Source of the DNA: Rhabdornis inornatus
Taxonomy: Eukaryota; Chordata; Aves; Passeriformes; Rhabdornithidae
Direction of reading: 5' to 3'
Assembly (NCBI GenBank): GCA_013397075.1
Contig: VWZS01000321.1
Coordinates: forward strand, 2,070,236 to 2,134,235
Length of the DNA: 64,000 nt
The translations under genes and the position numbers were made by a program. Positions 49,001-60,328 of the stretch are shown piece after piece. The notes beneath the pieces were generated by a model, which was given only the letters and a program-made list of their open reading frames with translations, searched no databases and was not told where the DNA came from. Every line of letters begins with the position of its first letter. Within the stretch, counting starts at the first letter, position 1.

Positions 49001-51296
49001 TGTGCTCTGAATAAGTATGCATTCGAAAGTTTTACTTGATATAAATGGGTTTTGATTTTTTTTTACTGTATTATCACAGATTTATATCCTACTGAATACT
49101 CTGGTTTCTGAGTACAAATCACTAAGTCTATAGTGAAAGATATAAATAGGTGAGTATGGTGAATTCCACATCAAAGTATAACTGAATAGATAGGGACTAG
49201 CAGAAGTTCAATAAAGTAATTTTAAACCTTCCACATAAGTTCAATGGTTTTATTTTATAGCCATTTAGTATATGATATTTAACTTTCAGCCTTGAATAAA
49301 ATGCGTGAAAAATGATTTAAGAAATTACATGGGCAAAATGCAGTTAAATATGTGAGGAAAATTATAATTGGTTAAAGATGACTGCAGTGCCCACAAAAGT
49401 TGACTGCAATAAATTGCTGGTGAGGCTGGAGCTGTGAGTGAGGAAAAGGCTGTCCCTGACCAAATGGGAGCTGCTCACAGTCGTGTCATTTACCTGTAAA
49501 TGTCATTGTCTGTAAAAGAGCTCCAGCCTGGCACCACAGGACTGAGCAAAGCCCAGTGCCACAGCAATGTCCTAAAGCCTCAGAGGGTGACCCCTCCTGA
49601 AAATCCATACACATCAGTAATCTGCAGTTCTTCAGGGAAAAGAAGAGCCAGACAACAGCTCTGTTATCCCTGGCCCTACTACATGCCCAGAGACTCAACC
49701 AGCTGTGGGCTTGAAACACCTTTATGAACAGCAGTCAATATGGATTTAAAGTTGAACTTCTGAATTCAGCGAAATATAGTTGAAATGTTTACAGTAAATA
49801 CAGTCTTTATTTCTAAAGAAGGGCTTCAGAGCTGGCCTCTGTCTGGTCTTCTGTTCATGCCCTTTTCTAACTGCTACATCCTAAATCCTAGTATTAAGAT
49901 CCTTAAACTATCTCAGGATGATGACTCCTAATCCCAGACTTTATGTACCATGGATGCAGTTTTTCTACTTGTGGATTGTTGCAGATGTGGATTTCTGCAG
50001 AAAATGTGTCACCCAGTGGAGAAGAAAACTAAACTTTGAAGAATGCTTTTCAAAATCAAAGCTTCATAAAAATGTTGTACTGCATATAAGCTAATCACCA
50101 TCCTTTGACTTTTCTCCCTTCCCAAGAGCAAAGCCATCCTTCCATGAACTGTTTCCTGCTAACACTGGTCACAGGATCAAAGGCATGTCAACAAGGCTGC
50201 AGGATTATGCCTCTGGAAACAAAGAGTCCTCTATTGAAAATGTTTTGCATTCATCCATCCATAAAAAGTCACACACACATTTTTCAGTTTAAAGCATAAT
50301 ATTCCAGATAGTGTAATGCTCCATAAAATAACTTGAAAAGCACAACTCTACAAATGAGACTCATCAGCTCCTGAGAAATGGCCTGAACAGGTTCAGAGAA
50401 ACCAACAGTGTGTTTGCACATGAGGCTTTTCTTGCTTAATTTGTATTACAGCATCCTGAAGAGAAAGAGGAAAATCTTCGTTCATTTCTGCTCAGCACCT
50501 GTCATTTACACGAGTATCAACTTCAAACAGTAAAATAACAAACAACAAAGGAGAGTTTTTTACAAATACATTAAGCAGTATTACATTTTTAATCGCCATT
50601 GCCCTATTTAAGTTCTTAAACATTAAAGCAGAGGGATATCAACACTTTTATCAACACACAGTCATTTGTGATGCGTATGCAAACAGCAGTAAAAGAAAGG
50701 TCCTAAGCAAAAGTTGAACACTATAGTAACTAAAAGACAGCTTGTTGCATCTCATTTTTTTGAAGGTGGGGAAGCACAGTGAGGAGGCAAGGTGATATTT
50801 TAGATTAGAAAACCTTTTTTGCAGAAGCCTTGATTTTAAACTTGCATAGTACCTGACATTGCAGGGAACTTGAAGTTCAATAAAGGAAAATGCATGCACA
50901 TGGGAGCATTTTCTTAATTGGACTCTTAAGCTGAAAACTCGGATGTATTTCTAGTAGATGAAATGCTTCATATTAAATGTCAAGATGTATTGAAGAAGTG
51001 ACACTTAAAATGAACTGAAGAAAGAAATAAAATGGAAGAAATTTAAGACAGCGTTTATTAGCTGAAGATATTCTATGCATAGAGCAATTCACATTTTAAA
51101 ACTAATTTCTGTCTATCTGGGATAATGATTGCGTGCCAGGAGTCAGAAACACAATGCAAAACCCATATCAGAGGGAATAAAGAAACTTCTATGGAAATTG
51201 AAAACACATAACAGCTCAGAGGAAGACTACTGTCTTCAGCAGGTCTAATTAACACCAATTGTACTCTATTTCTGGGCTATAAATACACCCTAGGGA
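46079..51296. other. Non-coding stretch, no gene seen
   Basis: AT-rich up to about 47800, then a more balanced segment (47940-48700) with plus frames of 108 and 131 codons. The first follows a good acceptor (TTTTTGTTTTCACAG, to 47957) but has only a poor donor (CTT|GTAAGC at 48103), so it is not called. A short palindrome, CATTTACCTGTAAATG, lies near 49487. No transposon recognised. Confidence 0.5.
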
Positions 51297-51311
51297 TTTT
51301 TTTTTTTTTTT
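51297..51311 (+). repeat. T15 homopolymer
   Basis: Fifteen consecutive T's marking the left edge of a pyrimidine-rich segment. Confidence 0.9.
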
Positions 51312-52200
51312 GAAAACAGATCTCTAGAGCCTTCTTCAAGTTGCAGTCACTGTCTGGTCCAAGCAGACAACCTGCAAAGCCACAGTTGCATTTCCCCTCC
51401 GTGCTCCCAGCTCTCTGCCTCCTGCCACTGCAGGACCTCTGGGTCCAGCTTTGAGCCCAGCTTTAGGTCCCCTCAGCCCCCAGCCTTTCCTCTTGGTTCC
51501 CCTCCATTCTTCCATAGCATTTGATGGCTTCTGGCTCCTCTAAGAGCCTTCTCTACTAAGAGCCTTCATTTTCTACAGTGGCCCTGGCAGGTCAGGTATT
51601 CTGACCTCACTTTTACATCTCTTTTAAAAATGTCTTCCAAGATTTCCATCCATTCAGGGTACCATTACTCTTTTGCTCCAAATCTCTTTCACTTTTCAAT
51701 TATTTCCTTTTGCTCATCACCTATTTCAATTCAGCTTCACCAGCTTTCTCTTTTCACCCTGTCAGACACTTTTCACAACCATCTTTCCCAGCCCTCCCTG
51801 CCTTTGTAAAATGATAGAGTTTGTCCTATCACCTCTGACAAGCTGTCCTTTCAGTTATTGACATCATGGCACCATCACAGCCTGAGATCCAGTTCTCCTG
51901 CTCCTGTTCTCATGCTGCTGAAGCAGGCATGAGAAAGGGCTCAGATTTTGCTGCCTTCCTGTGCCTCACACATTGATTCTCCTCTTTCTCATCTTTGCCC
52001 TTTATCTTCTGGAACACCCCAGATTGATCCTTCTGCTGTCAGCCCTCTTACCATCACAGCTGCCTCTTACTGCTACCACACACATGCTCTGCTGTTCAGA
52101 CTCTTATTAACATTTCATCTGGAAAACCAGCAATCTTCTCAACATGCCTTTCTTGATCAGTGAGCTCCTTGGTGAATCCAGAACTGCCTTTTAAAGCCTT
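51312..52200. other. Long pyrimidine-biased, non-coding segment
   Basis: For nearly 900 bases the + strand is clearly richer in C and T than in A and G, with many CTTC, CTCC and TTTC words and a local duplication of AAGAGCCTTC at about 51542 and 51558. Open frames here come from this composition. No transposon or gene was recognised. It resembles the segment at 35740-36060 in composition, but I could not show homology. Confidence 0.5.
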
Positions 52201-53139
52201 GACAAGGCCAATACAAAAAAAAACCCTCAAGTTTATAATTTGCTCACATAGCCTAAATTTCTTTGTCTTTAATGTTCTTCTCATATCTGGTCATCAGAAC
52301 TGATGCAGCTAAATAGGTATAGGTCCTTTTTGCCAGTCCCTGATTTTTTTTTTCCTATTTTGAATATCTTTAGCATCTGAGGAGTGAGATTTGTCTTTTT
52401 TCTTCTTCTCAACTAGGCAGTGCTCAGGAAAGTCAAGGAAAGTCAAAACTAGAACTCCTACTGTTACTTAACATAAGACTTCGATATTACTACAGATTTT
52501 CACTCCTATTGGTGGAAATTACAAAGTGCAGAAAAAAAGAGTAAGGACAAAGTAAGCAGGGAAATACTGAGCCAAACTGCAGGCTGCAGCAAGAACAAGG
52601 GTGGCTTTGGAGATTGGGAATCTGCAATTCCCCAGCCTGCACTGACAGTCTTCCAGTCTTTTTCTCGAGGCAGCAAAGTGCCCTTATGGTTTTACCTATC
52701 ATTGGGTTCTGGGGACAGCATATCCCAAATATCCCTCTCCCATTTTCCTTCTTGTTTCAGTGTATCACGTTTTAAAGAAGATTGAAACAGGCTCAATGGT
52801 AGAAACGCCATACCTGAATTTCCAAACACAGCAGATTACTTTTATATAAAAGAAAACGAAGCCACAAATTATGTTGATTTTTTTAATAGTGTCCATCCCA
52901 AGCAGAGGGAAGTAAAGCCACTGGCATGTGGGGTTTGGCAACACGCAGATCAATGCTCCATGAGGATATTTAGCACTATTTATACCTAACATTGGTGTGT
53001 ATTAATCATTTGCTTGAAGGAAGCCAATTGTTAGACTTCCAGGGAACGATTTATACAATGCTCTTCCATACAAAGATTCAGGAGAAAAAACTAAATTGCA
53101 AAAACTAAATTCTCTCTCTTGTTCACATTAATTCTCCAG
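52201..53139. other. Non-coding stretch
   Basis: AT-rich with a tandem GGAAAGTCAA duplication at about 52426-52446. It ends in a C/T-rich acceptor (TCTCTCTCTTG...ATTCTCCAG). Confidence 0.5.
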
Positions 53140-53289
53140 CTCCATGCTGGAAGAACAACTGGAAATCTGGATGCTCACAGGAGCTCTTTGCAGGATTCAT
53201 CACTGGACCTAGCACAAGAAGATACCTACAAGAGGATTTTCAGGCTCAGTGCTTTATCTTCAAGCCAAATTGAAATCCTTTTGCTGGAG
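53140..53289 (+). other. Possible exon C3 (150 nt, 50 codons, symmetric)
   Basis: It lies between a good acceptor (pyrimidine-rich, ending ATTCTCCAG at 53139) and a fair donor GAG|GTGAAA. The segment is exactly 50 codons, open and in phase 0 at both ends, so it could be included or skipped without a frameshift. The peptide is polar and helix-like (for example LQDSSLDLAQEDTYKRI, then SSSQIEILLLE). No recognised family. Its phase follows from exon C2. The frame remains open past the donor to a stop at 53332-53334, so an unspliced open frame is also possible. Confidence 0.2.
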
Positions 53290-55906
53290 GTGAAACTAGT
53301 TTGTACTCGGGAAGACACAAAAACCTCCCCCTAAATGTCAGTTGTGAACATACCAAGTACATAATTGTAACAAGAATATTGAATCTGCTTGGCATTAATT
53401 TCACCAAGTCACTTCTGGATCAGTTTTGCTGTAAAATTGTGATTTCAAAAAGAATCTGCTCTCAACAGGAACATTTTCTCTCTTGAAACTCTTCCTTGAC
53501 TACAAGCTTTTAAAAATGGTTAAGGAATGTGGAAAAGACTAGGGAAAAATACTGGGTTTGTAAAACCAATAGACTGACACTGACAAGAAAATAGAAAAGC
53601 ACTGATTTCTCAGGACATAGGTATCAAAGTCAATCTGAAAATGAAAGAATTATCTCTCAAATACTAATCAGCCAGGATCATGTAGCACCTTAGTGAAATG
53701 ATTTAATTTTGTGTTTAACAGCTTTTACCAGTGCCAGAGCATACAGGGATTACAAAACAACTTTGCACTTGGGAGAATTCCCCACAGCTGGCTACTCTGA
53801 GGCTGCCTGCACAACCACATGAAATCGAGCCCATGCACAAGCAACACCTGAGGTGGGATACAGCTCTGAACATAGCTGGGGTGGCAAAGTGTAGAAACAA
53901 CTCTTCTATTTCTCTGACTTTAGATAAATATCCCAGTTTAAAACTCATTTTTTCCTTTTAAAGCCAACATAGTTTATAGTTCTTTCCAAAACCAATTTTT
54001 TTCTAACCTGCAATAAACGCTGGCCATTGTTTTTTATTCTAAACTTAACAATGTTTAAATCAGAAATAATTAAAAATCTGATACATGAAGTTGCAATTTT
54101 AATTGTAATAACATTTCACTTCTAAGCAGATTTTTTCCCAAAAGCCACTTGTCTAAGTATAAAATGTGCTCACATTCTATAATGTCAAAAAAAATTAAAT
54201 CTGTACTTTAAGTGGAAAGTTAAGCATAAACAGTCTATAACCCATGGCAAGCCACTGTTCTTTGCCCATAATGTTGGGTGTCCTATGAAGAGACATGTGA
54301 TGTGAGGAAGAATTTTTTTCCAGCTCCATCATTGTTTTGTTGTGCATCAGCAGCCACGCTCATGCCATTTGTACGTGTAGGTAGCATGGGAGCTCTCATT
54401 ATAATTTCATTTTTCAGAGAGAGCCACTGTGGTTATTTGCATTTTTACTTGCAAGGCAATACAGGTAGGGAATCTCTCTGCCTTTGGGGAGCGTAGAGGA
54501 GGAGAGTCTGATCCTGCCTGGTGGAGGGAGAGCAGAGGTGAGGACAGATGTGTCCCTGTGAATGACAGTGCCATTCTGTGGATGCCACCTGAAGCAGCCA
54601 GGGGGACCAGCAAGCCCCCCTGAACTTTGCTGCCTGGCTGAGATTCAGAGGAGTGAGATAAATGCTGCCTTCAGCCAACAAAACACTGGCAATTTCAGAG
54701 GCTGAGGATTCCTCCTAAACCATTGGCATCATAGGGATTTGATGCAGAGACCTTGTTTGGCTGTTTCTTCAAAAGCAAAAGGCTCACAGTGCTTTTCCTC
54801 TTCCCTTGCACATGACTCAGAGCCTTTTGTGAGAGAAAAACCTCATTAGCTCCTTCTGTAACACTTTATAATTGAGATCTTTCCTGAGATGATCCTTGAG
54901 ACTGCCCAATCATATTTCACTCCTATTTATCAGTAACATGTTTGCTAATGCATTACATAGCACCATTAGCATCTATATACTCTGAGATTAGTCAGTGTTT
55001 CCATTAGGGAATTATAACTCATCCTTACAATTTGATTCCAGACAGAATTGTAGCTTTCAGCATCAGAGCCCAGAGTGATTTAAATAATGGAATTGGGCTA
55101 TAAAATCTGTTTAGTTTCCAGTATATATTTTATATTTGAAATGAAATGCAAAAATATTGAAAGATTTAAAATTGGACTATTGCAAAGCACATTTAGGATG
55201 CGGTTTTACTGATATTAAAGATTGCTGCTTTTGTGCATTTATCCTTTTTTAAATAATGGTATTCTTATGTTGAGCATTCTACAAATACTTTTCTCAAAAT
55301 GAAATTTCACAAGAATACTTAAAATATGGGCTTGCACATCCATCTACCACTATACAGATAACTAATGCCATTACATGGGTGATTGATAAAAGAATATTTT
55401 GAACATTTAATGGCTGTGAAATTCTGAAGAATGTATAGGGAACTCTGATATTTTTCAGTCAACAGAACTAAACCATCCCATTATATCAAAGACAGCATTT
55501 TAAATTCAGGAAACAGCTTTTTACAGAAGAAAGATGGGAGTGCCAGAAAACTCATTTAATAAATGAACAGCAATCTTTGACCGAGGTTTCCCAAATTGTA
55601 TGCTTAAATACGGGTTTCAAGTGCCCAGATATACATCATTCTTCTACATGTGATGGGAAAGACAAGACATGTTTGGAGTCCCAGGGAGAATCCCAGATGT
55701 TTCTGCTGCTCTTTTCAGTAAATGTTGGCATCCATGGATAAACTCTCCTTTTATTTACAATCAACTCTGATTCTATGATCTGCTTATAACAATGTACATA
55801 ACACACCCCTTCCCAATTGGGTTTATTCCTTTTATTCTGGCTTCAGTCAAGTTTTCTAAAATTATTGGTTTATTACATAATCAAACTCATCAAACTTCCT
55901 ATATGC
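53290..55906. other. Non-coding stretch, no gene seen
   Basis: AT-rich apart from a G-rich patch at 54470-54620. It includes a possible conserved block at 54840-55110 (separate entry). No transposon was recognised before the CR1 at 55907. Confidence 0.55.
54840..55110. promoter_or_regulatory. Possible conserved element with repeated ATTAGC/GCTAAT cores
   Basis: Homeodomain-type words recur in both orientations: CATTAGC near 54843, GCTAATG near 54944 and CATTAGC near 54964, plus a perfect 10-bp palindrome TAATGCATTA at 54946-54955. The block is otherwise free of simple repeats. This is the pattern of some developmental enhancers, but AT-rich DNA yields such words by chance; I cannot test conservation. 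Confidence 0.15.
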
Positions 55907-56372
55907 ATCACAGAATCACAGAGCCTGGAAGGGCCTCCAGAAGTCATTTAGTCCAACCCCATGTTCCAAGCAAGGCCACTTAGATGAAGCTGCTCTGGGA
56001 TACATCCAGACAACTGAACCCTCAGGAGTTCAACTCACCACCCCCACCTCTGTGAAAAGAATCTTCCAGTGCCTGCTCCCCCTCATAATGACTATATTTT
56101 TCTTAAATCTAATAAGGATTTCCCATCTTTATTGCCTTTTTTCCCCACCACTGTGCACTTCTGGGAAGAGCCTGTCTCTGTGCTCTCTAGACTGCCCTGT
56201 TGGGGATTTGAGAACAGGAGTGTGTTCTCCCTTTTGTTCTTAAAGCTGACCAAGGCTCTCCTCAAGCACTGCATTTTTCAGATGCCTGACTGCACTGATA
56301 ACCCTCAGCTGGGCTCACTCAGTTATATCAAAGCCCTGCTTGTACTGGGCAGTCCAAAACTGGCCACAGGCC
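55907..56372 (-). mobile_element. CR1 LINE, 3' part, inserted in reverse
   Basis: The order of recognisable CR1 words, read on the + strand, is ATCACAGAATCACAGAGCC, GGAAGGGCCTCCAGAAGTC, TAGTCCAACCCC, CTTCCAGTGCCTGCTCCCC, then a TTCTTAAATCTAATAAGG-like word, GACCAAGGCTCTCCTCAAGC, CCCTCAGCTGGGCTCACTC and TGTACTGGGCAGTCCAAAAC. This is the reverse complement of the bird CR1 3' untranslated region and the end of ORF2. About 465 bases remain, with many substitutions and indels, so it is an old 5'-truncated copy. The 160-codon plus frame at 56069-56551 overlaps it antisense and is not a gene. Confidence 0.9.
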
Positions 56373-56377
56373 AATGG

Positions 56378-56394
56378 GACTCCCAATGGGAGTC
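56378..56394. repeat. Short perfect inverted repeat (7-bp stem)
   Basis: GACTCCC, a three-base AAT loop, then GGGAGTC, just beyond the end of the CR1. It is flanked by partly matching GGCCAATGG and CATGGCC, so the imperfect stem is longer. Too short to call a structural RNA. Confidence 0.5.
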
Positions 56395-57299
56395 ATGGCC
56401 TACATGTGAAAAAAACACTACAGTGAATTCACTTGTCTTTTTACAGATCTACTGTATTATATTTATAATGTACTATTTTAAATTTATGCTCATATTCACA
56501 ATATTTATAGTAAGTATTTTTTTAAATAGAGCTTGTATTATGATGTGCTAAATGCAACACTTGATCAAAACAGGTGAATATTTGCCATATAACCCCAAGA
56601 ACACTGGCAAGCAAAATAATTGAAGTGTTCCATCCTAGTGGGTGTATCCCCTATCTTCCAAGGGGAAGTAAATGTGGCATTCTTACTACTAAACAGTTTT
56701 AATTTAGCATTAAAAGCTCTTATGTTTTAACTTTAGAAAGCAGCACTAAATGTCCACTGAACTAGTCAAGAGAAGAAAGGAAAATGAAATAGACAAAAAT
56801 AGTTGCTAATGTTACAGTTTGGAAAGTGACAACATTTAATTTGTTTAGATTTTCAAAAATCCATTACACTTTTGCCTTACAGAGCTAATCCTGTTATAAA
56901 ATTCATGATGTTTTATAAGGACAGTCAGGTTCCAGGAGCCATACACAAATAACAAAACTGCAGAGGCAGAAATTATTACCCAAGTACCACAATTATCACC
57001 ATCTGAACACAAAGATGGCAATCACATTATGCTGCAGGGATTATTCCTCAGCACAGGATGAGAAAGTCCCCAAGACTATTTCGACAAAGCAAAGGATAAG
57101 ATGCAAACATGAAAAGATGTGTTTTTTCCATCTGACAAAAGTAGGAGACAGGATGCCAAGCACTGAAATAAATTGCCTAAGGCAACATGTGAGGATACAC
57201 GTGCTGAAACCAAATCTTGTGAAGCCCAGACCCACATTTTACAGTCATTCAAGAGCTCTGGTTTCAGTTTCTGTGCATTAATCCACCCTCTGAAGGCCA
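56395..57299. other. Non-coding stretch, nothing recognised
   Basis: AT-rich DNA with stops in all frames and no repeat of note. Confidence 0.5.
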
Positions 57300-57680
57300 C
57301 CATTCTTCCTCTGCTTAATCTAATGAGAATTTGGGCTGACTTGACAGTGTAAGGGCTGTACTTATGAACTGGCAGCTCTGCTCCCACAAAATACGACAAA
57401 CACCAGTGGTGAGAGGTCCTAGGAAAAGCTGGGGCACGTGGCAGGGCTGCACCAGGTAAAGAAGGACATGGCATAGAATTCCTGGAAATATGAGAATGTG
57501 GGGAGGCTCCTTCCTGGGGCTGCACCCACAGGGAGATTGAGAGCCACTCACCTCCAAACAACCAAGAGCTCCTCAGCCTCCCCTGAGCCCTGTTCCCTAC
57601 TGCTGCCTTCACTGACTTCAAACAGCTTGTTCCCTTCAAGCATCTTTCTAAATCTCTCTAAATCTGCTGTTAACTACATG
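57300..57680. other. GC-richer patch with a long minus frame and a consensus donor
   Basis: A 187-codon minus frame (57639-57076) starts in this patch (MKGTSCLKSVKAAVGNRAQG) and runs on into AT-rich DNA. It shows no motif I know. Inside it, a minus-strand donor GAG|GTGAGT (exon side ending at about 57552) is a strong match. Just upstream of that donor a different minus frame is open for about 40 codons (including RFRKMLEGNKLFEVSEGSS). The two frames compete, and the acceptor upstream (AGTTAACAG) has no pyrimidine tract, so I do not call an exon. Confidence 0.2.
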
Positions 57681-58829
57681 AACATTTATATAAACATAGA
57701 CACATGAAACCCACAGCATATATAACCAGCAATATATTTGGTACAGGTAGGAAAGAAATATTAATTCTAGTCTGCGCTATTAAAAATACCCTTCAGATAT
57801 TCTACCATGGCACAGCATTGTCAAACAAAAACCCCATAGCTCTTCCTTTCAGTGTGTTCCAGAACTTTACATTACTTTACGTTTACTTTACTCAGGATAC
57901 CTTTTTATATCCTGGAACTAAAAACAGATAAAGTAAAACCTATTACTACAGAATTACTCCTTTTTTAATATTTACAGTGAGAAAGATGGAAAATTGAAAA
58001 CAAACCCCTAAAAAAACCAAAGACACAGATTTCAAGCTGGGTACATGCATAAGTAGTTTCTATTTAGACTTTAGTATCATATTACAGAAGTTAGGCAGTT
58101 ATAGAAGGAAGCCTTGCAGATCACCTTTGTACCAAGTATGAAAGGAGAGGTAAAATGAAGGTGCAATGGACAAAAGCAGCATGATGACACCCATTAGTGC
58201 ATCTGCTGTTCCACTGCTGCTGTGCCATGCAGCCAAGCTCAGACACAAAAACCTGTGAAGTATTGAGCAGGATTCTGCTGACTACAAATTGTACCCCTAA
58301 TCTGTCATGTCTTTAAAACTAAAGCTATTATTACACCTAAATAGTCAGATATTATAATTTGGGTGTGGCAGTTAAGTCACAAAACCAGCCTTCATCTATT
58401 GTTCTTGTCATGGCCTTGGCACCGTGCACACAATCACAACTCTCACTCATTTCAGTAGCAGCAGTGGTTGTTAAGTACTAAAAGACATCATGTAATTGAT
58501 TTTAAGCTGATGAAAGGGAGAATGCAGCACGAGTTCATTCCTGGTTTTATCTTCTTTGTGTTTCCATTTGAACACAAGTGGAGAAAATATATTTTCTCTA
58601 CCCACAGTAATGAAATATTTCTAATCTATTTGTGGAAAAAAATGAGTACAATGTTTGCATTACAGTGTTATTTTCACTCATAAATGGATTTAATTTTACC
58701 AAGTGTTTTGTTAAATTTTTAAACCTGGAGGAGGCAGTTGCCATTCAAAAACTGCATTACACAAGGCAACATCTCTTTTTTTATGATTCATTCAATGACC
58801 TGGAACACTGTCGCATTTCCAAAAGCTGA
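57681..58829. other. Non-coding stretch, nothing recognised
   Basis: AT-rich; short frames only, no transposon seen. Confidence 0.5.
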
Positions 58830-59180
58830 TGCTGCGACAGTGGAATTGCAAACTGTGATGGAATTGGGAATTGTGATGGGCAGAGCTGAGCAGGACTGAG
58901 CTGGGCAGAGAGAGGCTGGCAAACAAAGGCACTCTGGTTTCTCCCTGTCCTCTCCCCACTCCCTGCCTTCCCTGTGCCTTGCATTTGAGGATGCAGCCCA
59001 TGAGAGGAGAGGCTCCCAAGGAGCTCCTTGATGCCTGGCTCCATGCCTTTGGAATGCCATGAACCTCCTGAGGCAGCCAGGCCACAGAGCAGTCACTGCA
59101 CAATTCCAGGGATGAGCAGCAGCTGAGCAGTAATGCTGACTGCTCATGGGGCATCCTGAACTCCTTCCATTCACCAGAAT
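58830..59180. other. GC-richer patch with three overlapping minus frames
   Basis: Three minus frames of 87, 120 and 128 codons overlap across the same DNA (58781-59174). A real exon seldom leaves all three frames open, so this reflects a local shortage of stop codons. A short imperfect tandem of GGAATTG...TGTGATGG words lies at about 58840-58880, followed by GAGCAGGACTGAGCTGGGCAGAG-like words. No known element identified. Confidence 0.35.
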
Positions 59181-60232
59181 TCCAACAGCTTTAGGCTGCT
59201 ACAGCCTCCTCTCTCACATAGTCATGTGCCACAACCATCACCCCTGGGAGCAGAATTCAGTGCTAGGAGAAGCAACAGCAGAACATGGCAAATAAAATGC
59301 AAGTATTTTTTTTTTCCCCATTAGTAATATTATATGTGAAGGAATAGTGTCAATCATGTTTCTCATTTTAGGAATATAGGTTGCCTCAATTTAACAGTGT
59401 TAAACAGCCTTTCAATTGACATTATGATAGAAGTTATCTAAAATTACTTTGGATACAAACAAAATAAAAATTGGACAAGAACTACTATTAATTAACAAAG
59501 TAAAATACCATGTATAAAAGAAAAATTTAAACTGTGATTATATTAGTAAAGACAATTGCTTACCAGTGTCTATGACAGATGCTTCAAGTAAACTTTACAC
59601 AGTAAATCAATAATAGATATTATAATTATTGGGTAAAAATTGCTTTATCAATTATATTTCCAGAAGTTTGAAGCATGTGCATATGATGCATAGCAAGATA
59701 TTGCTGATGCTGAAAGCAAAACAGATTCTACAAGGAGGTACTAGGAGAATGAAGAGTAGGCACATCCAAATATGCTTTTACTCCACTTACAAATGAACTG
59801 GAGAGATGAGACCTTTCATATTTCCAGCTCAATAACAGACAAAATGACCCTGAAATATTCTGCTAGATGGTAGAGTCCCCTGCATTTCAGAGGTGAGGAG
59901 AACAAGCCCCCAAACCTGTTAGCTCCAGCACTATGTTGCTCACACTGGGGCTGTTCCATGGCACCAAACACAAACACATCAGTCACAAGACCAACGGCAA
60001 GACCAATTCTAAGATGTTCAGGGTTCAGGTGCCGTAGGTATTCTGAGATGCAAAAATGTACTGAATTCACTCAGAAATTGTGTCCTGAAAAACAACCCCC
60101 CAAAGAACTGAAAATGAAAGGCCTACCTGTCCCTTATGCTGACCTAATGCCACGTGCAGCACATGACACCAACACCCAGGGGGTTTTTTGGTGACACCTT
60201 CTTGTTTGGGCTCTCTCTACTTTTTACCTCAG
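59181..60232. other. Non-coding stretch
   Basis: AT-rich, T10 at about 59307. It ends with a long pyrimidine-rich acceptor at 60201-60232. Confidence 0.5.
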
Positions 60233-60328
60233 TTGCCCCTGCCTCAAGAGGCAGTGAGAATTAATTACACAGTGAGAATTAATTACATACTAGCTGAAGA
60301 CAGCCCAGAACATGGAAATAACCATTAG
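60233..60328 (+). other. Possible exon C4 (96 nt) ending in a stop
   Basis: An excellent acceptor (CTCTCTCTACTTTTTACCTCAG, to 60232) and a good donor, TAG|GTAAGA, bound a 32-codon segment. Only frame 0 is open; it starts LPLPQEAVRINYTVRINY and its last codon, just before the donor, is TAG. An 18-bp tandem duplication lies inside and is in frame, so the peptide contains a six-residue repeat (VRINYT/VRINYI). The phase follows from exon C3. As a coding exon it would be the last one; as an lncRNA exon the stop is irrelevant. Confidence 0.2.
60252..60287 (+). repeat. Perfect 18-bp tandem duplication
   Basis: CAGTGAGAATTAATTACA at 60252-60269 is repeated identically at 60270-60287. Identity of the two copies suggests a recent event. 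Confidence 0.97.

Noticed and set aside
49487..49502. CATTTACCTGTAAATG palindrome that also contains a minus donor (CAG|GTAAAT)
   Set aside because: The donor match comes from the palindrome, and no acceptor with an open frame accompanies it.
55768..55782. GATTCTATGATC, resembling the CR1 terminal repeat
   Set aside because: No CR1 sequence lies next to it in either orientation; a short chance match.
56069..56551. 160-codon plus frame
   Set aside because: Its first two thirds are antisense to the CR1 fragment, and the rest is AT-rich DNA coding mostly for Ile, Phe and Tyr.
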